64,000 bases of DNA, taken from the NCBI GenBank assembly GCA_036006425.1, contig DASYPQ010000022.1, forward strand, positions 434,001 to 498,000, read 5' to 3'. The stretch is from DASYPQ01 sp036006425 (GTDB lineage: Bacteria; Planctomycetota; UBA1135; GCA-002686595). The position numbers were made by a program, and so were the translations under genes. The notes below the pieces were generated by a model. The model did not search any database. It was given only the letters and a program-made list of their open reading frames with translations, and was not told the origin of the DNA. Every line of letters begins with the position of its first letter. Position 1 is the stretch's first letter. Of this stretch, positions 9,467-18,540 are shown one piece after another.

Positions 9467-10537
9467 GTGCGTCTGAACCGCACGCTCCTCGGCGTCCTCG
9501 TCGCCCTCGTCCTCTGCGAGGTCGCTGCGCGCGTCTGGGTGCGAATCGCGTGGCCGCCCGAGCGCATCGCGCAGCTGACGACGCACGCTTCGTTTCGCGG
9601 ACGCTTCGCCAGTCACCCGATGCTGCCGTACGTGCTCAGCCCCGAGTTCACGGAGCAGAACACGTTCGGCTTCCGCGGTCCGAGGATCGAGATGGCGAAG
9701 GCCGCGGGCACGCGTCGGATCGCGTTCCTCGGGGCATCGACGACGTACGGCATCTTCGTCGACGCGGACGAGGCCTATCCGGCTCTGGTCGGCGCGATGC
9801 TCGACAAGACGCACGGGCCGTGGGAAGTGATCAACGCGGGCGTCCCGGGCTGGCTCTCCACCGAGTCGCTGATCGACTTCCAGCTGCGGGTCCTCCCGTT
9901 CGATCCCGACGTCGTCGTCATCCTCCAGGGCCGGAACGAGATGCTCCCGCAGGCCTACGACGGATTCCAACGCGACTACACGCACTTCCGCCGGCCGGGC
10001 TTCAACTACTCGGTCTCGAACTACATGCACAAGGAGGTCTTCAGGTGGTCGCACCTCGCGATGCTCGCGTGCACGCTGCGCGGCGAGCGCTTCGGCTGGT
10101 CCGAGACCGAGGAACATCCTCTGTACGGCGGCATCGTGTGGGAGAACCGGCCCGATCCGGCACGGGCGATGCGCAATCTCGACGATCCGGCGCGGATGGA
10201 CACGCTCCGGTGCTGTCTCGAGAACATGATCGAGCTCTCTCGCGCGCGCGGCATCACCGTCCTCGTCTGCACGATGGCGTTCCGCCCCGACAAGCTCGCC
10301 CTGGACGAGCTGGACCAGGATCCGCGGCTCGACGAACGCCTCGGCGTGCAGGTCGAACGCAACAACGAGCTCGCGCGCGAAGTCGCGGGACGACTGGGCG
10401 CGACGGTCGTCGAGATGGCGCAGCTCTCCGCGCGGGAAGATCTGTTCCTCGACGATTGCCACATGCGCCCCGAGGGTCATCGCCTCGAGGCGCAGATGAT
10501 CTACGACGCGCTCGCGCCCCTGCTCGAGCGTCCCTGA
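9467..10537 (+). CDS. Membrane-anchored SGNH/GDSL hydrolase
   Basis: The protein starts at one of two in-frame GTG codons (9443 or 9467). I prefer 9467 because it places an N-terminal hydrophobic anchor (TLLGVLVALVLCEVAA) directly after MRLNR. The SGNH blocks are all present: block I FLGASTTYG with the nucleophile Ser, block II NAGVPGW, block III GRNE with Asn, and the late DDCHMRPEGH carrying the catalytic Asp-x-x-His. Such enzymes are O-acetylesterases or O-acyltransferase partners, and in polysaccharide loci they adjust acetylation of the polymer. The active domain should lie on the outer side of the membrane. It is transcribed divergently from the Gfo/Idh gene, and its stop lies seven bases from the convergent beta-helix gene. 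Confidence 0.82.
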   Translation: MRLNRTLLGVLVALVLCEVAARVWVRIAWPPERIAQLTTHASFRGRFASHPMLPYVLSPEFTEQNTFGFRGPRIEMAKAAGTRRIAFLGASTTYGIFVDADEAYPALVGAMLDKTHGPWEVINAGVPGWLSTESLIDFQLRVLPFDPDVVVILQGRNEMLPQAYDGFQRDYTHFRRPGFNYSVSNYMHKEVFRWSHLAMLACTLRGERFGWSETEEHPLYGGIVWENRPDPARAMRNLDDPARMDTLRCCLENMIELSRARGITVLVCTMAFRPDKLALDELDQDPRLDERLGVQVERNNELAREVAGRLGATVVEMAQLSAREDLFLDDCHMRPEGHRLEAQMIYDALAPLLERP

Positions 10538-10544
10538 GCCCGGA

Positions 10545-12944
10545 TCAGAGCCCGAAGCCGGCGCGGACGTACGCGTTGACGGCGTCGGCCGTGTACTCCG
10601 GCCGCCAGTTCGTCCGCGACTGCTGGCGCGCTTCGGCCAGGAACGCGGCGAGGTTCGGCGCGCCGCCGATCGAGGCGTGGTACGTCGCGATCGTGCGGTT
10701 CGGATCGGGATAGTCCGTCACTGCGCCGAACGTCGACGTGTTGTCCCCGATCGCCGCGACGAGCGCCGGGAAGCTCATGTCGACGCCCGCGAGCTGGTAC
10801 AGCTGAGCGGGATTGCCCGCCGCGCGGAACCAGCGGTTGTTCGCGCAGTGGATCTGGCCGAGGAGGTTCGGCGTCGTCGTGCTCAGCGCGACGAGGTATG
10901 TCGAGTCCACCGCGTCCTGCACGTCGTTGTTGGTGAACGTGAGGTTCAGGGTGATGTTGCTCTGGTAGGACGCGATCTGCGCGCCGCGGCCGACTCCACC
11001 CCAGTCGTAGATGATGTTGTGGTCGAACGTGACGTTCTGCATCCCGTTCGGGTTGCCGTGGCCGTTGTCGAAGTTGAGAACCCACGGAGTGGGCGCCGTG
11101 CCGCTCGAGTTGTGCGCCACGATGTTGTGGTCGAAGGTCGCGTTGACCACGTTGCCCGCGATCAGGCCCCAGCCGCGCGGACTTCCGGCCTGCAGGTCGC
11201 GGCCGTCGAGGATGACGTTGTTGGAGACGCTCCCGCTCACGCCGCCCGGCTCCGGCTCGTTGCCGCTCCCGAACTGCAGATTGAGCGCGTTGCTCAGGAA
11301 CAGGTTGTCGTCGCAGGTTCCGCCGGGTCGCTGCTGGATGCCGTCCGTGCCCGCGACGATGTTCTTGCGGAAGACGACGCCGGTGCTCCCGTTCTGGAGG
11401 TAGACGTTGCGCCGGTACCAGTTCGGACCGGAGCCCGGGATGCTGTCGACCCAGCCGTTGTGGTCGAACACGTTCTCCTCGATCAGGAGTCCCTGCGCGT
11501 CGGAGGCGTAGAGCCCCTGCGCTCCGCCGCCGTTGACGATCGTGTAGGCCTCGGAGACGACGCAGCGACGGATCGTCACGTTCGTGAGGATGCCCGCGCC
11601 ACCGTGTCCGTCGCTCCCGATGACGATGTTCCCGCAGTACCGGCGGACCAGGCAGTCCTCGACGAGCGTGTTCGCGCCGCCCCCGAGGAGCCAGATGCCG
11701 CGCGGGTCCTCGGCGCCGCCCGTGTAGGTGCTGGCGAAGAACTCGAGGCCGACGATCGCCAGGTTGCCGGCGTAGTGGCCCTGGTACAGCTGGTTCCAGG
11801 TCTTGAATCCGTCGCCGCTGCCGGACGCGACGAGCGGACGCGCGCCGACGCCGTACCCGGAGATCAGGATCGGCTCGGTCGCCGAGCGTCCGCGCTTGAC
11901 CCAGTAGCCCGTGACCTGGCCGTCGTAGATCGATTCCTGGAACGTGTCGCCGCGCTTCAGGAGCAGCCAGTCCGGCATGTTGTCGCGCAGGAGGATCGCG
12001 CCGGCGAGGATCGTCGCCTTCGGTCCGCTCGAGCCGCCGGCCGCGTGGTCCGGTGCGAGACCGTCCCAGGAGTTGTTCCCGGTGGAGCTCGACACGTAGA
12101 CGATGCGCGAGTCCGCGCTCGGCGTGAACGCCGTCCAGCCGCTCGACGACTGGCCCGAGAGGATGTTCAGGTTCACCGTGCGCGAGTCGAGGAGCGCCGC
12201 GTTCGACGTGTCGGTCCAATCGACGACGGACTGGTACGAGCCGACCGCCAGCGAAGCCGTCGCCGGGTCGTTGATCGATACGACGATGTCGACCGAGTTG
12301 CCCGACGCGAGCGAGCCGGAGTTCGGAGCGATCGAGACCCACGCGTCCGGCGCGGCCGCGGCCCAGTCGAGGACCGTCGAACCCGTGTTGCTCAGCGTGT
12401 AGATCGTCCCGTCGGGAGTGAACGGTCCCGAGGCCGCGCCCTGCGAGGAGAAGTCCGTCGCCGGGACGAGCTGCCATGCGCTGCCTTGCGACAGCACGAC
12501 CAGCGTCGTGTCGATGTCGATGTCGGGCTGCGAGATCGAGTCGTTGTGGAAACTCAGCGTCTCCCGGTACACGCCGTGGGAGAGCGCGTCGGCGACGGCA
12601 GGATTGACGTCGCACTGGATCCGGACGGTCGTGTTCGCCGCGATCGTCCCCGACGTGTGGTCGAGGAGGACGAACGAGGGAATGGACGAAGCGGACCACG
12701 CGACGGGTTGCGCGCTCTGGTTGTCGAGGACGACGAGCAGCGAGCCGTTCGAGAACGGGCCGCCTTCGGGCCCCGTGATCGCCCATGACGTCGGGCCGTT
12801 GTAGGTGATTCCGGAAGAGACGCTACCGCCGGCGCCTCCGCCCACCGCGCACGCCGTGCCGACGCCGATCAGAGCCAGCGCCGCGATGCACAGTCCAAAT
12901 TGCGACCGCGTCGTCGCCCACTCGAACGACATGATGTTTGCCAC
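10545..12944 (-). CDS. Secreted protein with two Ig-like domains and a right-handed beta-helix
   Basis: The protein has 799 residues from a GTG at 12944 that has GGAGG eight bases upstream; an ATG lies at 12932. The N-terminus is a signal peptide (LCIAALALIGVGTAC), possibly a lipoprotein signal with Cys near residue 32. Two tandem beta-sandwich domains follow, each with a pattern like FTPDGTIYTLSNTGSTVLDW, as in BACON or abnormal-spindle-like modules. From about residue 280 the protein turns into Asn- and Gly-rich beta-helix repeats (NVTIRRCVV, VFRKNIVAG, NVTFDHNIIYDWG) typical of the pectate-lyase-like fold. Such proteins bind, cleave or epimerise polysaccharides at the cell surface. The position inside the exopolysaccharide locus supports that, but no catalytic residues could be assigned. 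Confidence 0.8.
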   Translation of the reverse strand: MANIMSFEWATTRSQFGLCIAALALIGVGTACAVGGGAGGSVSSGITYNGPTSWAITGPEGGPFSNGSLLVVLDNQSAQPVAWSASSIPSFVLLDHTSGTIAANTTVRIQCDVNPAVADALSHGVYRETLSFHNDSISQPDIDIDTTLVVLSQGSAWQLVPATDFSSQGAASGPFTPDGTIYTLSNTGSTVLDWAAAAPDAWVSIAPNSGSLASGNSVDIVVSINDPATASLAVGSYQSVVDWTDTSNAALLDSRTVNLNILSGQSSSGWTAFTPSADSRIVYVSSSTGNNSWDGLAPDHAAGGSSGPKATILAGAILLRDNMPDWLLLKRGDTFQESIYDGQVTGYWVKRGRSATEPILISGYGVGARPLVASGSGDGFKTWNQLYQGHYAGNLAIVGLEFFASTYTGGAEDPRGIWLLGGGANTLVEDCLVRRYCGNIVIGSDGHGGAGILTNVTIRRCVVSEAYTIVNGGGAQGLYASDAQGLLIEENVFDHNGWVDSIPGSGPNWYRRNVYLQNGSTGVVFRKNIVAGTDGIQQRPGGTCDDNLFLSNALNLQFGSGNEPEPGGVSGSVSNNVILDGRDLQAGSPRGWGLIAGNVVNATFDHNIVAHNSSGTAPTPWVLNFDNGHGNPNGMQNVTFDHNIIYDWGGVGRGAQIASYQSNITLNLTFTNNDVQDAVDSTYLVALSTTTPNLLGQIHCANNRWFRAAGNPAQLYQLAGVDMSFPALVAAIGDNTSTFGAVTDYPDPNRTIATYHASIGGAPNLAAFLAEARQQSRTNWRPEYTADAVNAYVRAGFGL

Positions 12945-13151
12945 CCAGGTGACCCTCCGTGTGAGAAGACACCGGCGACGTCCTCCGCTCTCGGGGGTGA
13001 AGGCGTCCCTGCCGGAACCAAATTCCTCTGCGCGGGTCTATCGCCGTGCGGAATGGCGAATCTTGAGCGAGGTTGCTCGTTCGTGAATTTGCCGGCTTTG
13101 CAGCGCCGACTGAATTGACCGCGATGCCGATGATGTCGGACAATTCGCAGC
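12945..13151. promoter_or_regulatory. Divergent promoter region
   Basis: This 207-base gap separates the minus-strand beta-helix gene from the plus-strand GT4 gene, so it must carry two outward promoters. The only element I can place is the GGAGG ribosome-binding site for the minus gene at 12953-12957. The stretch is a little less GC-rich than its neighbours. I see no clear riboswitch, inverted repeat or coding potential in it. Confidence 0.4.
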
Positions 13152-14309
13152 GTGATCAGAACTTCGATTCGAGAGCGAAGCATCGGATTCGCGAGCACGT
13201 GCTACGGAATGACGCGCGTCAGCCACGGTCTGCCGATGGCTCCGTACGGAATCGCGTACCGGCGCGTGCGTCGCCTCCCGCTCCACCGCTTGCCGCTCGC
13301 GCCCGCGTACTGGCAGAACCGCTACGCGTTCCTGCCCCGGCCTTCCGTCGACGCGCTGCACTTCTTCAACGGCATCTGCGTGGCGAAGATCCCGTGGGTC
13401 TCGAGCATCGAGATGGAATTCCCGCGGTACTTCGGCCGCGTGCCGCGCGCGGCGCGCGCCGAGGCGTTCGAGCGCATGGCGAGCGAGGACTGCCGGCTGC
13501 TCCTGCCGCTCAGCGAGGCCGCACGCCGCCATCTCCTGCGCAGGACGGACGACCGATGGCTCGCAGCGGTCGAGAAGAAGACGACCGTGTTCGCGGGCGG
13601 AGTGCGCGTCCCCGATCGCGCACTCGCCACGCGCGACGCGCGCAGCGCGAGCTCCTCGCCGCCCTTCACGATCGGCTTCGTCGGGCGACTCTTCTGGCAC
13701 AAGGGCGGCCCGGCGGTCCTCGAAGCGGTCGAGCGACTGCGCGCGCGCGGCGCGGACGTCCGCCTCGTCGTCGTCAGCGACCTCTCACCGAAGTCCCACA
13801 TCATCGAAGTCGACGCGAGCGAGGTCGCGCGCATGCGCGATCGGCTCCGGACCACGCCATGGATCGAGTACCACGCCGACCTCCCGAACGAAGAGGTGCT
13901 CGTGCGCATGGCCGGCTGCGACGTCTTCGCGTTCCCGACGTTCGACGAATCGCTCGGCTGGGTCGCGATCGAGGCGATCGCACTCGGACTCCCCACGGTG
14001 ACGACGAACGTGTTCGCGATCCCGGAGATCGTCGCGAACGGAGTCGAGGGGATCGCGATCGAGCTGCCGCTCGATCAGGACGGGCGCTGGAGAGGGATCA
14101 CGGACCTCAATCCGGCGCCGCGTCCGACCTACGCCGAGACGCACCGCGTCCTCGTCGAAGGCTGCGCGGCGGCGTTCGAGCGCCTGCTCGACGATCCGGA
14201 GCTCCGGCGGAAGATGGGAGACGCGGGCCGGAGGAAGTTCGTCGGCCGTTTCGACGAGCCGACCGCGGCGACGCGCCTCGCGGAGCTGTTCCGCGGCGCG
14301 CTGCCCTGA
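13152..14309 (+). CDS. Glycosyltransferase family 4 (GT-B fold)
   Basis: The protein has 385 residues if the GTG at 13152 is used; an ATG at 13209 would give 366 and is also plausible. The C-terminal half carries the GT4 signature: the strand FTIGFVGRLFWHKG near residue 170, then FAFPTFDESLGWVAIEAIALGLPTV with the acidic pair (E-x7-E type) that binds the nucleotide sugar, then TTNVFAIPEIV. The N-terminal half is short and basic and has no membrane helix. It would be a retaining enzyme acting in the cytoplasm on a lipid-linked saccharide during exopolysaccharide assembly. It is convergent with the next GT2 gene, with stop codons directly adjacent (14309 and 14310). Confidence 0.87.
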   Translation: MIRTSIRERSIGFASTCYGMTRVSHGLPMAPYGIAYRRVRRLPLHRLPLAPAYWQNRYAFLPRPSVDALHFFNGICVAKIPWVSSIEMEFPRYFGRVPRAARAEAFERMASEDCRLLLPLSEAARRHLLRRTDDRWLAAVEKKTTVFAGGVRVPDRALATRDARSASSSPPFTIGFVGRLFWHKGGPAVLEAVERLRARGADVRLVVVSDLSPKSHIIEVDASEVARMRDRLRTTPWIEYHADLPNEEVLVRMAGCDVFAFPTFDESLGWVAIEAIALGLPTVTTNVFAIPEIVANGVEGIAIELPLDQDGRWRGITDLNPAPRPTYAETHRVLVEGCAAAFERLLDDPELRRKMGDAGRRKFVGRFDEPTAATRLAELFRGALP

Positions 14310-15272
14310 TCAGAGCGGCTTCCAGACGGACGCCTGGCGCGCGTTCAATTCCTCGAGCGCCTTCGCGCGGCCGTGGAACAGGCAGGCCCACTGGTACCGG
14401 CGGAGGAAGCGGCGGAACTCCGCCCCGCCGTACCGCGGATCGCGGCGGAACATGCTGCGGAAGTATCCCCACAGCATCGCGATGCCGCCGATCAGCACGG
14501 GCGGCCGCGTCATGCGGAAGGTCGCGCTCGCGATCATCCACGCGGGGCTCGTGCCCATGAAGTACTGGCCGAAGCCGTGCCGGACCCTGCCGGTCCACCA
14601 GTTCTTGTGACTCGTGCCCATCGGTCGCAGGTGCACGAAGCGCAGCTCCGGGTCGTCCCACGACACCGCGATCCAGCCGAGCTGGCGGCACCGGTGCGAA
14701 TCGATGCCGTCCCACGCGAGCTGCCGGACGAATCCGCCGATCTGCACGAAGCAGGTCGTGCGGTAGAACTTGGCCATCCCGAGCGAGTGGTCGTCGCTGA
14801 CCTTCTCGGACACGAAGCGCGTCGAGTCGACCAGCGGAAACTGCGTCGCCTCGCGTGACGCGCTGTCCGCCGGGAAGTACGCCTTGCCCGAGCAGGTCCC
14901 GATCCGCGGGTTGCCTTCCATGCGCTCGATCAGGATCTCGAAGTACCGGGGCGGGAGCTCGAGGTCGAGATCGAGCTTGCACACGAAGTCGTAAGCGGAG
15001 GGATCGATCGTGTCGTACGCCGTGTAGAACGCCTCGATGACGCCGCCGCCGAGGCTCCGGTCTCCGCGATCGGGCCTGCGGATCGTCCGGATCCAGGGGT
15101 AGCGCGCCGCGTACTCCGCCAGGATCCTCGGGCTCTCGTCCCGCGAACCGTCGTCGACGATGATCCAGAGCGCGGGCGTCGCCGACTGGGCGACGACGGA
15201 GTCCAGCGTGCGCCGCGCGAACTGGGCTTCGTCGCGGCAGGGCGTGATCAGGCAGTAGCGCCGGGTGCTCAT
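14310..15272 (-). CDS. Glycosyltransferase family 2
   Basis: The protein has 320 residues from the ATG at 15272; an upstream in-frame TTG at 15293 is less likely. The GT-A signature is clear: YCLITPCRDEA at the first strand, LWIIVDDGSRDES near 41-53, and KLDLDLELP near residue 110, which fits the DxD metal site. A late basic and aromatic segment (KNWWTGRVRHGFGQYF) and a hydrophobic stretch (PPVLIGGIAMLWGYF) suggest membrane association of the C-terminus. It is an inverting enzyme acting on an NDP-sugar. It lies between the GT4 gene and the divergent polysaccharide-export lipoprotein gene, with which it shares an intergenic region of about 140 bases. Confidence 0.9.
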   Translation of the reverse strand: MSTRRYCLITPCRDEAQFARRTLDSVVAQSATPALWIIVDDGSRDESPRILAEYAARYPWIRTIRRPDRGDRSLGGGVIEAFYTAYDTIDPSAYDFVCKLDLDLELPPRYFEILIERMEGNPRIGTCSGKAYFPADSASREATQFPLVDSTRFVSEKVSDDHSLGMAKFYRTTCFVQIGGFVRQLAWDGIDSHRCRQLGWIAVSWDDPELRFVHLRPMGTSHKNWWTGRVRHGFGQYFMGTSPAWMIASATFRMTRPPVLIGGIAMLWGYFRSMFRRDPRYGGAEFRRFLRRYQWACLFHGRAKALEELNARQASVWKPL

Positions 15273-15412
15273 GGGATTCGCGGCTCGTGCCAAGGATACC
15301 GTCGGCCGCCGGCCGATACGGGCGTGAGGAAGCCCGTCCGGACCCCACGAGACTCGGCGGGTTCGCGGGTGATACGATCAAGGGAGCTCTCACCCACGTC
15401 CATCCCAAGCCG

Positions 15413-16177
15413 ATGCTTCGACCCTGCGACGCCGCTCAGCCCCGACGATCCCTGCACACCGTGTGCGGCCTGATCACCGCCCTCGTCCTCTCCGCCTGCG
15501 CGGCCGCCGGGAAGCCGATGCCCGAGGTCGCGGACGAGATCAATGCGACGCGCGACCCCCACACGGCGCGCTTCCTCCCCGGCGACACCGTCGCGATCCG
15601 CTTCGCGCACGATCCGACCATGGATCAGTCCGTGCGGGTCGATTCGAACGGCGAAGCCTCCTTCCTCAACATCGGCCGGCTGAGCCTGCTCGGGAAGATC
15701 CCGGAGCAGGTGCGCGAGGAGCTCGAGCGCGCGTACGCGCCGAAGCTCAACGGACCGCCCGACGTCAGCGTGAACCTGATCCAGCTGAACCCCGAGGCGA
15801 TGGTGGCGCCTCCCAACCGCGCGATCCACGTCACCGGCGAAGTCCACAATCCGGGTGTCTTCCCCTACGGCGGGCAACAGGTGACGCTGATCGACGCGAT
15901 CGCCCGCGCGGGCGGACACCTCAAGGCGACCGCGCTCCTGAAGCAGATCCTGTTCGTGCGCTGGATGCCCGAGCAGAAGACCTGGCGTTCCTGGAAGATC
16001 GACGCGCGCGAGGACTACTGGGGAAACTCGAAACAGATCCTGATGCAGGCCAACGATCTCGTGTACATCCCGAACACGCCGATCGACGACGTCGACATCT
16101 GGGTCGACCAGTACATCCGTCTCCTGATCCCGTTCCCGTACCTCGTCTCTCCGACGACCTACGCCGGAACCCCGTAG
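15413..16177 (+). CDS. Polysaccharide export lipoprotein, Wza/KpsD-like
   Basis: The protein has 254 residues from the ATG at 15413. The N-terminal signal peptide ends in the lipobox LSAC. A polysaccharide-export domain follows (FLPGDTVAIRFAHDP through the sequence around 60-130), then a SLBB-type domain with VTGEVHNPGVFPYGGQQ and TLIDAIARAGG. The C-terminus (DQYIRLLIPFPYLVSP) would form the amphipathic helix that lines the outer-membrane pore in Wza. It is followed after 12 bases by a Wzc-like gene and then a kinase-like gene, the classic export trio. Its function is to carry the finished polymer across the outer membrane. Length is shorter than E. coli Wza because there is only one SLBB domain. 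Confidence 0.9.
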   Translation: MLRPCDAAQPRRSLHTVCGLITALVLSACAAAGKPMPEVADEINATRDPHTARFLPGDTVAIRFAHDPTMDQSVRVDSNGEASFLNIGRLSLLGKIPEQVREELERAYAPKLNGPPDVSVNLIQLNPEAMVAPPNRAIHVTGEVHNPGVFPYGGQQVTLIDAIARAGGHLKATALLKQILFVRWMPEQKTWRSWKIDAREDYWGNSKQILMQANDLVYIPNTPIDDVDIWVDQYIRLLIPFPYLVSPTTYAGTP

Positions 16178-16189
16178 CGAGATCCTGAC

Positions 16190-17863
16190 GTGGAATCCCT
16201 CCAATTCGACACCGGCGAACCGGGTCACGAGGCACAGGCCGACTCGCCGACGAGCATGCTCGTGCCGATCGTGCGCGCGCGCTGGATCGTCGCGCTTCTC
16301 GTCGTGCTCGGCGCGGTGGCAGGCGTCGCGTTCGGAGTGATCCAGGCGAACATGTACACGTCGGTCGGCAAGCTGCTCGTCCGCTACGGCGCGCGTGAGG
16401 AAGCCTCCCCCGAGAACGTGATCTCGGGCGCCGGAGGGCAAGGATTCAATCAGCCTCGCGGTCTCGTGAACAACGAGATCGAGCTGCTCAGCGTGCCGCT
16501 CGTGTTCGAGCGTGTCGCCCGGGAGATCACGCCGCCGCGGATCTTCTCCTCGTACGACCCGAGCGCGGAGGACGGGCCCGAGACCCCGCGTCCGCTGCTC
16601 CTCTTCCACAAGTTCCAGGCGTGGTGGTTCCGGCGCGCGAGCTCCGAGCAGTCGACGAAGGTCGGACACCCGCTCGACAACTGCGACACCTGCGTGGCGG
16701 AGGCGACCCACGCGCTGATCCTCGACCTGCACCTCTCCGCCGAGCCCGAGTCGAACGTGATCACGGTCGCGTACTCGACGCACGATCCCGCGCTCGCGCG
16801 CCTCGTCGTCTCGACGTTCCTGGCGCACGCCGAGAAACGCCACCGCGAGAGCTACAACGCGAACTCGACGCTCGATTTCGTCTCCGAGCGCGTCAAGACG
16901 AGTCTCGCCGAAGTGAAGGCGGCGGAGGACGAGTTCAGCGCGTACCGCGTCGCCTGCGACGTGTACAACCTCGAGTCGCAGCGCACGAGCCTCCTCACCG
17001 AGCTGCGCGCGCTCGAGACGAAGGAAGGCGAGGACGCGATCACGCTCGCGAAGCTGCGCAGCGACGAGAAGGTCCACGTCGAGCTGCTCAACGAGATCCC
17101 GGCGACGACGCCGCAGGAGATCGACCGGCCCCCGGTGGCGAACCCGCAGTGGACGGCCCTGCAGACGCGGTTCTGGGCGCAGCAGGACGCGCTCGCCGCG
17201 CTCGAGACCAAGGTCGGGGGCACGACCGCGGACCGGGAGAGCGCCCGCGCGGTGTTGACGACCCAGATCGAGGCGACGAAGAAGGAGATGGAGGGCGTCC
17301 AGGCACTGATCCCCCAGCCGCCGACGATCCAGCAAGTCCCGAATCCCCGGCACCAGCGCCTGACGCAGGAGCTCGACACGCTGAAACAGGACATCGCCGG
17401 GCACGAAACGACCGCCGCGGAAAGCGCGAAGCGTCTCAGCACCATCCGAGACCGCATCATCGCGACCGAGCAGTGCGAGCCGAAGTACCACGCGCTCGAG
17501 GCGACGGCGAAGAACGCGCGCGATCGCTACGAGACGTTCAACAAGGCCCACGAGCGGACGAGCAACATGATGCTGCTCGACTCGCTCGAGTTCTCGAACC
17601 TGCGCCGCATCCAGGACGCGACGCTGCCCTTCGAGAAGGACGGACCGAAGCGCGCCAAGTTCGTCATCATCGGGATCCTCGCCGGCGCGCTCGTGGGAGC
17701 CGGTCTCGCATTCGCGCGGCACGCGGTCGACCCGTTCGTCCGCTCGCCGGCCGACGTCGAGAGCCTGCTCGGGCTGAAGCTCGTCGGCGTGACTCCGCGC
17801 TCGCGGCTGCCGTGGCGGATGCGCCGCGCGATCCGTCGCGCGATCCGGGCCGCCGCGCTATGA
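16190..17863 (+). CDS. Chain-length determinant / GumC-like inner-membrane protein
   Basis: The protein has 557 residues from a GTG at 16190. It begins with a short cytoplasmic segment, then a membrane helix at about 28-50 (WIVALLVVLGAVAGVAFGVI). A Wzz domain follows (MYTSVGKLLVRYG; NNEIELLSVPLVFERVA), then a long periplasmic coiled-coil region, and a second membrane helix near 490-510 (FVIIGILAGALVGAGLAFA). The tail carries the DPFVRSPADVESLLGLKLVGVTPR motif that links to the kinase in this family. No kinase is fused. The separate kinase-like protein overlaps its stop by four bases (ATGA). It sets polymer length and bridges the inner membrane to the export lipoprotein just upstream. Confidence 0.9.
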   Translation: MESLQFDTGEPGHEAQADSPTSMLVPIVRARWIVALLVVLGAVAGVAFGVIQANMYTSVGKLLVRYGAREEASPENVISGAGGQGFNQPRGLVNNEIELLSVPLVFERVAREITPPRIFSSYDPSAEDGPETPRPLLLFHKFQAWWFRRASSEQSTKVGHPLDNCDTCVAEATHALILDLHLSAEPESNVITVAYSTHDPALARLVVSTFLAHAEKRHRESYNANSTLDFVSERVKTSLAEVKAAEDEFSAYRVACDVYNLESQRTSLLTELRALETKEGEDAITLAKLRSDEKVHVELLNEIPATTPQEIDRPPVANPQWTALQTRFWAQQDALAALETKVGGTTADRESARAVLTTQIEATKKEMEGVQALIPQPPTIQQVPNPRHQRLTQELDTLKQDIAGHETTAAESAKRLSTIRDRIIATEQCEPKYHALEATAKNARDRYETFNKAHERTSNMMLLDSLEFSNLRRIQDATLPFEKDGPKRAKFVIIGILAGALVGAGLAFARHAVDPFVRSPADVESLLGLKLVGVTPRSRLPWRMRRAIRRAIRAAAL

Positions 17864-18531
17864 CGGCTTCCGCTCACCGGACCGATCCGCACGAACCGCT
17901 CGCCGCGCTCCGCGACACAGTCGACACGCTCTGGACGCACCTCGCGCCGGCCGGGAAGCCCGAGCACCTCCGCCGCATCCTCTTCACGGCGCCCGGGCAC
18001 CGGCAGGGCACGACGACGGTCGCGCTGTGCGCGGCGCTCGGATTGACGCGCCACCTCAACGCGGGAGTGACGCTGCTCGAGACGGGCGCGCCGTCGGCGA
18101 CGCTCGCGGTGCTGCTCGGGAAGGAGCCGACACCCGGACTCTCGGAGGTCCTCGGCCACGTCGCGGAACGCGCGGCGGGCACGCGCCAGGCGGAGGATCC
18201 CGGCCTCCTGATCATGCCCGCGGGCGGGAAGGCGTTCGAGGCCGGCGATCTCACGGACGAGCGGTTGCAGGAGATCCTGAAGTGGCTCGCGCACGGCCGG
18301 GATTTCCTCCTGATCGACGCGCCGCCGATCCTGCTGCACCCCGAAGCGCACCCCTTGCTCTGGGAAGTCGACCAGGTGGTCATCGTCCTCGACGCCGGCA
18401 GGTCGAGGAAGGACGAGGCGCGCGCGCTGATCAGGATGCTCAACAAGGCCGGCGTCGACGTGCTCGGCTGCGTGCTCAACCGCTACCGGCCGGATCTTCC
18501 GAGCTGGATCGGCGGCTCGCAGCTGCCCTGA
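17860..18531 (+). CDS. BY-kinase-like ATPase with degenerate nucleotide-binding motifs
   Basis: The protein has 223 residues and aligns by layout with CpsD/ExoP-type tyrosine autokinases. The Walker B-like segment DFLLIDAPPIL is intact. The Walker A segment reads FTAPGHRQGTTTVAL, with Thr where the essential Lys should be and two extra residues. Walker A' reads VTLLETGAPSATL and lacks the Asp-x-Asp. There is no C-terminal Tyr cluster; the tail NRYRPDLPSWIGG has one Tyr. The family normally phosphorylates itself to control assembly of the export complex. This copy is predicted to be catalytically weak or dead and may be a structural partner of the Wzc-like protein, with which it is translationally coupled. 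Confidence 0.82.
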   Translation: MTASAHRTDPHEPLAALRDTVDTLWTHLAPAGKPEHLRRILFTAPGHRQGTTTVALCAALGLTRHLNAGVTLLETGAPSATLAVLLGKEPTPGLSEVLGHVAERAAGTRQAEDPGLLIMPAGGKAFEAGDLTDERLQEILKWLAHGRDFLLIDAPPILLHPEAHPLLWEVDQVVIVLDAGRSRKDEARALIRMLNKAGVDVLGCVLNRYRPDLPSWIGGSQLP

Positions 18532-18540
18532 GACCGGCGA

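Noticed and set aside
12945..13151. Cyclic-di-GMP riboswitch in the gap before the beta-helix gene
   Set aside because: The conserved core of that riboswitch class could not be found on either strand.
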